From the NCBI RefSeq assembly GCF_004664715.2, contig NC_051075.1:90805709-90869708 (forward strand): a DNA stretch of 64,000 nucleotides. Reading direction: 5' to 3'. Position 1 is the stretch's first letter. Each line of letters opens with the position of its first letter. The position numbers and the translations under genes are program-made. This DNA is from Peromyscus leucopus. Lineage: Eukaryota; Chordata; Mammalia; Rodentia; Cricetidae. Below are positions 61,155 through 64,000 of this stretch, piece by piece. The notes beneath the pieces are model-generated. The model was not told where the DNA came from, searched no databases, and was given only the letters and a program-made list of their open reading frames with translations.

Positions 61155-61645
61155 AAATTACTTCTTTTTACAAGACAAGGTTTCTCTATAGCGCTGGCTG
61201 TCCTGGAACTTGCTCTGTAGACCAGGCTGGACTCAAACTCAGAGATCCCACTGCCTCTGCCTCCTGGGATTAAAGTCATGTGCTACAACACTGGTTGTGT
61301 TTTGTTTTTTAAATTGAGAAAATAAGCCTGGCGGTGGTGGCACACACCTTTCATCCCAGCACTTGGGAGGCAGAGGCAGGAGGACCCCTGAGTTTGAGGC
61401 CAGTCTGGTCTACAGAGCTAGTTCCAGGACAGCCAGGGCTACACAGTGAAACCCTGTCTCAAAAACCAAAAATAAATAAATTAAGAAAATAAAACCCAGC
61501 TGGGCGGTGGTGGCGCATGCCTTTAATCCCAGCACTCAGGAGGCAGAGCCAGGTGGATCTCTGTGAGTTCGAGGCCAGCCTGGGCTACCAAGTGAGTCCC
61601 AGGAAAGGCGCAAAGCTACACAGAGAAACCCTGTCTCGAAAAAAC

Positions 61646-61683
<38 letters not shown>

Positions 61684-61720
61684 AAGAAAGAAAAAAAAAG
61701 AAAAGAAAAGAAAACCCTAC
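61155..61720. repeat. Three B1 SINEs
   Basis: Minus 61165-61290; plus 61327-61480; plus 61498-61650 with a long A-run and (GAAA)n to about 61715. Confidence 0.9.
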
Positions 61721-61721
61721 G

Positions 61722-61939
61722 GGCTAGAGAGATGGCTCAGTGGTTAAGAGCACCTGCTGCTCTTACAGAAGGCCGGGGTTTGGTTCCCAGCACCCACAGC
61801 AGGCAGCTAACAAACAGGTATAAACCCAGCTCTAGGATCTGATGCCCTCTTCAGACAATGAACACATGCACAAACCCATACACACAAAAATAAAAATTGT
61901 AAAAAGAAATCTTGGTGAGGGGGGACAGAGAGAAAGAGG

Positions 61940-61994
<55 letters not shown>

Positions 61995-61995
61995 T
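61722..61995 (+). repeat. B2 SINE and (GA)n microsatellite
   Basis: B2 61722-61905; about 29 GA units at 61935-61991. Confidence 0.9.
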
Positions 61996-62109
61996 ATGAA
62001 TACACCACCTCACACAGCTGCTCTGAGGAGAGAATGAGATGCTGTTTGTGGAGTTCCCAGCACAATGCTTAGCCTATCCTAAGCCACCAGAAGCTGGGGG
62101 CAGGGGAGG

Positions 62110-62400
62110 CAGGTGGGGAGCTTAGGTAAGCTATTCTAAGAGGTAGACTGGACTTGCCGTGCAAACATGAAGACTTGTATTCAGATCCTCAGAACCCACT
62201 AAAAGACCAACAAACCATCCTGTGTGCAGCAATGCACACCTGTAAGCCCAGAGCTGGGGAGGCAGAGACAGAAGGGTCCCCAGAGCCACTGGTCAGCCAG
62301 GCTAGTCTACTCCGTGAGCTGCAGGGTCAGTGAGAAACCCTGTCTCAAAAAAATAAGGTGGAAAGTGACAGAGGAGGACACTTGATGGCACCTCTGGGTT
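62110..62400 (+). repeat. B3/B1 composite (old)
   Basis: 'cttgccgtgcaaacatgaag' then 'aatgcacacctgtaagccc' and 'gtctcaaaaaaataag'. Confidence 0.55.
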
Positions 62401-62494
62401 TCTCACGTGCACACGTGTATTTACACACACAACTCTGCGAGGCTAATTTGACTAATTAAATCTCCCTCAATGTAGGCAGTTGGTATGTTGCAGA

Positions 62495-62915
62495 TCCACA
62501 GCTGTCCTAGGGAGGTCTCTATTGCCGTGATTAAACACCATGACCAAAAGACTTGGGGAGGAAAGGGTTTATTTCAGCCACAGCTCACAGCTTACAGTCC
62601 ATCATGAAAGGAGATCAAGGCGGAAACTCAAGGGAAGATCCCGAAGGCAAGAATTGAAGCAGAGACTACAGAGGAGTATTACGTATTGGCTTGATCTCCA
62701 TGGCTTGCTCAGTCTGCCTGTTTATACACTCCAAGACCACCAGCCCAGGGGTAACACGGCCCACCATGAGCTGGGCCCTCCTGCATCAATCACCAATCAA
62801 GAAAATTCACCCCTGCTTGCCCACAGGTCCATTCTGATGGGGGAGTTTTCTCAGTTGAGGCTCCCTCTTCCCAAATGACCCTAGCTTGTGTCCGGTTGAC
62901 AAAAACTACCCAGCT
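62495..62915 (-). mobile_element. hAT/Charlie-type rodent repeat (RCHARR1/URR1-like)
   Basis: 'cattgccgtgattaaacacc'-type end, 'ggggaggaaagggtttattt' and 'cttgtgtccggttgac' near the other end. It is the inverted relative of the element at 17.1 kb. Confidence 0.65.
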
Positions 62916-63365
62916 CACCAGGCAGATTATCTAGCCTTTACCAGCTGTCCCGCACCTCCGTGTGACCTAACAGCCCGTGACCATCCTAGAACTCAGAGGA
63001 AATGTGCGGAACCTCATCTACATCAAAAGGATTCATTGACTAACCAAGCTAAGGAGCTGCTAAGGGCACCGGAACCTCGGGTCACACCTCTACGTCCCTC
63101 TCTCCTGGAGGAAGTACTGTTTCCAGGCCTCCATCAGTGTCCTCCAGGCGCCTCCAGAGTGAGCAGGACACTTTCCCCGCTCAGCTGCCTTCCCTCTCCT
63201 CCTTACACAAATATTATTCCAAAGTGCTCCCCACCCTCATTCTCTCAGACTAACAATAGAAAGCAAAGAACACCCATTTCCTCAACACCAGCCACATGTG
63301 AGATAAGTGCCTGCAGGCAGACAGCTTCCTTATTTAAAAAAAAAAAAGAAAGAAAGAAAGAAAAA

Positions 63366-63610
63366 AGGCGGGGCCTGGCGGTGCAAGCCTGGAATCCAGG
63401 CTCCTCCAGAGGCTAAGGCAGGAGGCAGACAGAAAGGACAAGGGCAGCCGGGGCAATCTAGTGAGACCTCGCCTCAAAGTCAACAGCAAAAAGGACCCTG
63501 AGAAGATAGTCAGTCTGGTGGTCCTTCATCTGGAGACCTGTCCAGCAGTATGAGGCCCTAGGTTGAATTCCTAGTACCCAAACTAACAAAAACACAAATA
63601 AACAAAAACT
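63366..63610 (+). repeat. B4-type SINE (B1 plus ID-like part)
   Basis: 'gcggggcctggcggtgcaag' body joined to 'ctgtccagcagtatgaggcc' and an AAAC-rich tail. Confidence 0.65.
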
Positions 63611-64000
63611 CTAAACATCCTTTAATTGTTTTCCAGAGAGTAAAAAAGGAAGGCGCTTTCAGTTCAGATACAAGGGAGAAACGAGCTTCAGTAGACCACG
63701 TCTGTAACCCCAAGACTCAGGAAGCTGTGTCAGGAAGGTTACTGGGCCCCATAGCAAGACTGTCTAAAAAATAAAATAATAAAAAGAGGGAAGCACTGCT
63801 GGACAGCTGCCATGTGCCACGAGCAGCACCAGCCATGGATAATCTTTATTTATCGTCCTTAAATCTGCACAGATTTACTACACAGGGCGAGGGCCTTCCC
63901 CATAGAGCTTGTGTGGGGGGCTCCAGATTCTAACTCTTCTTCTACCTCTGCTTTCCGCAGCCTGGTCCCAGGTCTTTAAAGGGGCCTCATCCCTGCAGCT
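63611..64000. other. End of window, one old B1
   Basis: B1-like at about 63680-63790 ('ctgtaaccccaagactcag'); the rest unassigned. Confidence 0.45.

Noticed and set aside
62886..63416. 176-codon plus-strand open frame
   Set aside because: Low-complexity end inside a B4 SINE and no recognisable domain; its length is within chance for this GC content.

Overview
The window is mammalian nuclear DNA from a muroid rodent, most probably a cricetid (hamster, vole or deer-mouse lineage). It is packed with B1, B2/B3, B4 and ID SINEs, rodent LTRs, hAT-type rodent repeats (URR1-like) and long (CA)n/(GA)n microsatellites. Many B1 copies carry the '...aaaggcgcaaagctacacag...' body typical of cricetids. 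Assignment to a species is not possible from the sequence alone.

Four protein-coding genes can be rebuilt exon by exon, all on the minus strand. From right to left in transcription order they are RAB27A (five coding exons, 57940 to 39263, 221 aa), KHDC3 copy B (26944 to 25745, 267 aa), KHDC3 copy A (22845 to 20074, 791 aa) and RSL24D1 (six exons, 12662 to 4356, 163 aa). Splice phases and canonical GT/AG sites close perfectly for each model. RAB27A and RSL24D1 are conserved single-copy housekeeping/trafficking genes.

The notable part is 19.3-28.4 kb. A tandem duplication holds two intact copies of KHDC3 (FILIA/ECAT1, an oocyte and embryo KH-domain protein of the subcortical maternal complex). 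The promoter, exon 1 and exon 2 of the two copies are almost identical, but exon 3 has diverged radically. Copy B keeps about eight degenerate 12-residue repeats and ends early at a TAG. Copy A has grown into a two-block coding minisatellite: 13 units of AATQPAPVGVxV followed by about 29 units of an acidic QLSPVEDSEDDP type. This gives a protein about three times longer than copy B.

The remaining sequence is introns, UTRs and intergenic DNA dominated by retroelements. A degraded endogenous retrovirus lies at about 30.3-34.3 kb, with a 3' LTR and polypurine tract and a nested solo LTR bounded by a 6-bp target duplication. Other LTRs lie at 13.1, 16.1, 47.0, 50.2 and 52.7 kb. A B2 with an apparent 3' transduction and several SINEs with perfect target-site duplications are also present. 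No rRNA, true tRNA, CRISPR or prokaryotic features were seen. SINE boundaries are by eye and good to roughly 10-20 bases; exon boundaries are exact to the splice consensus.
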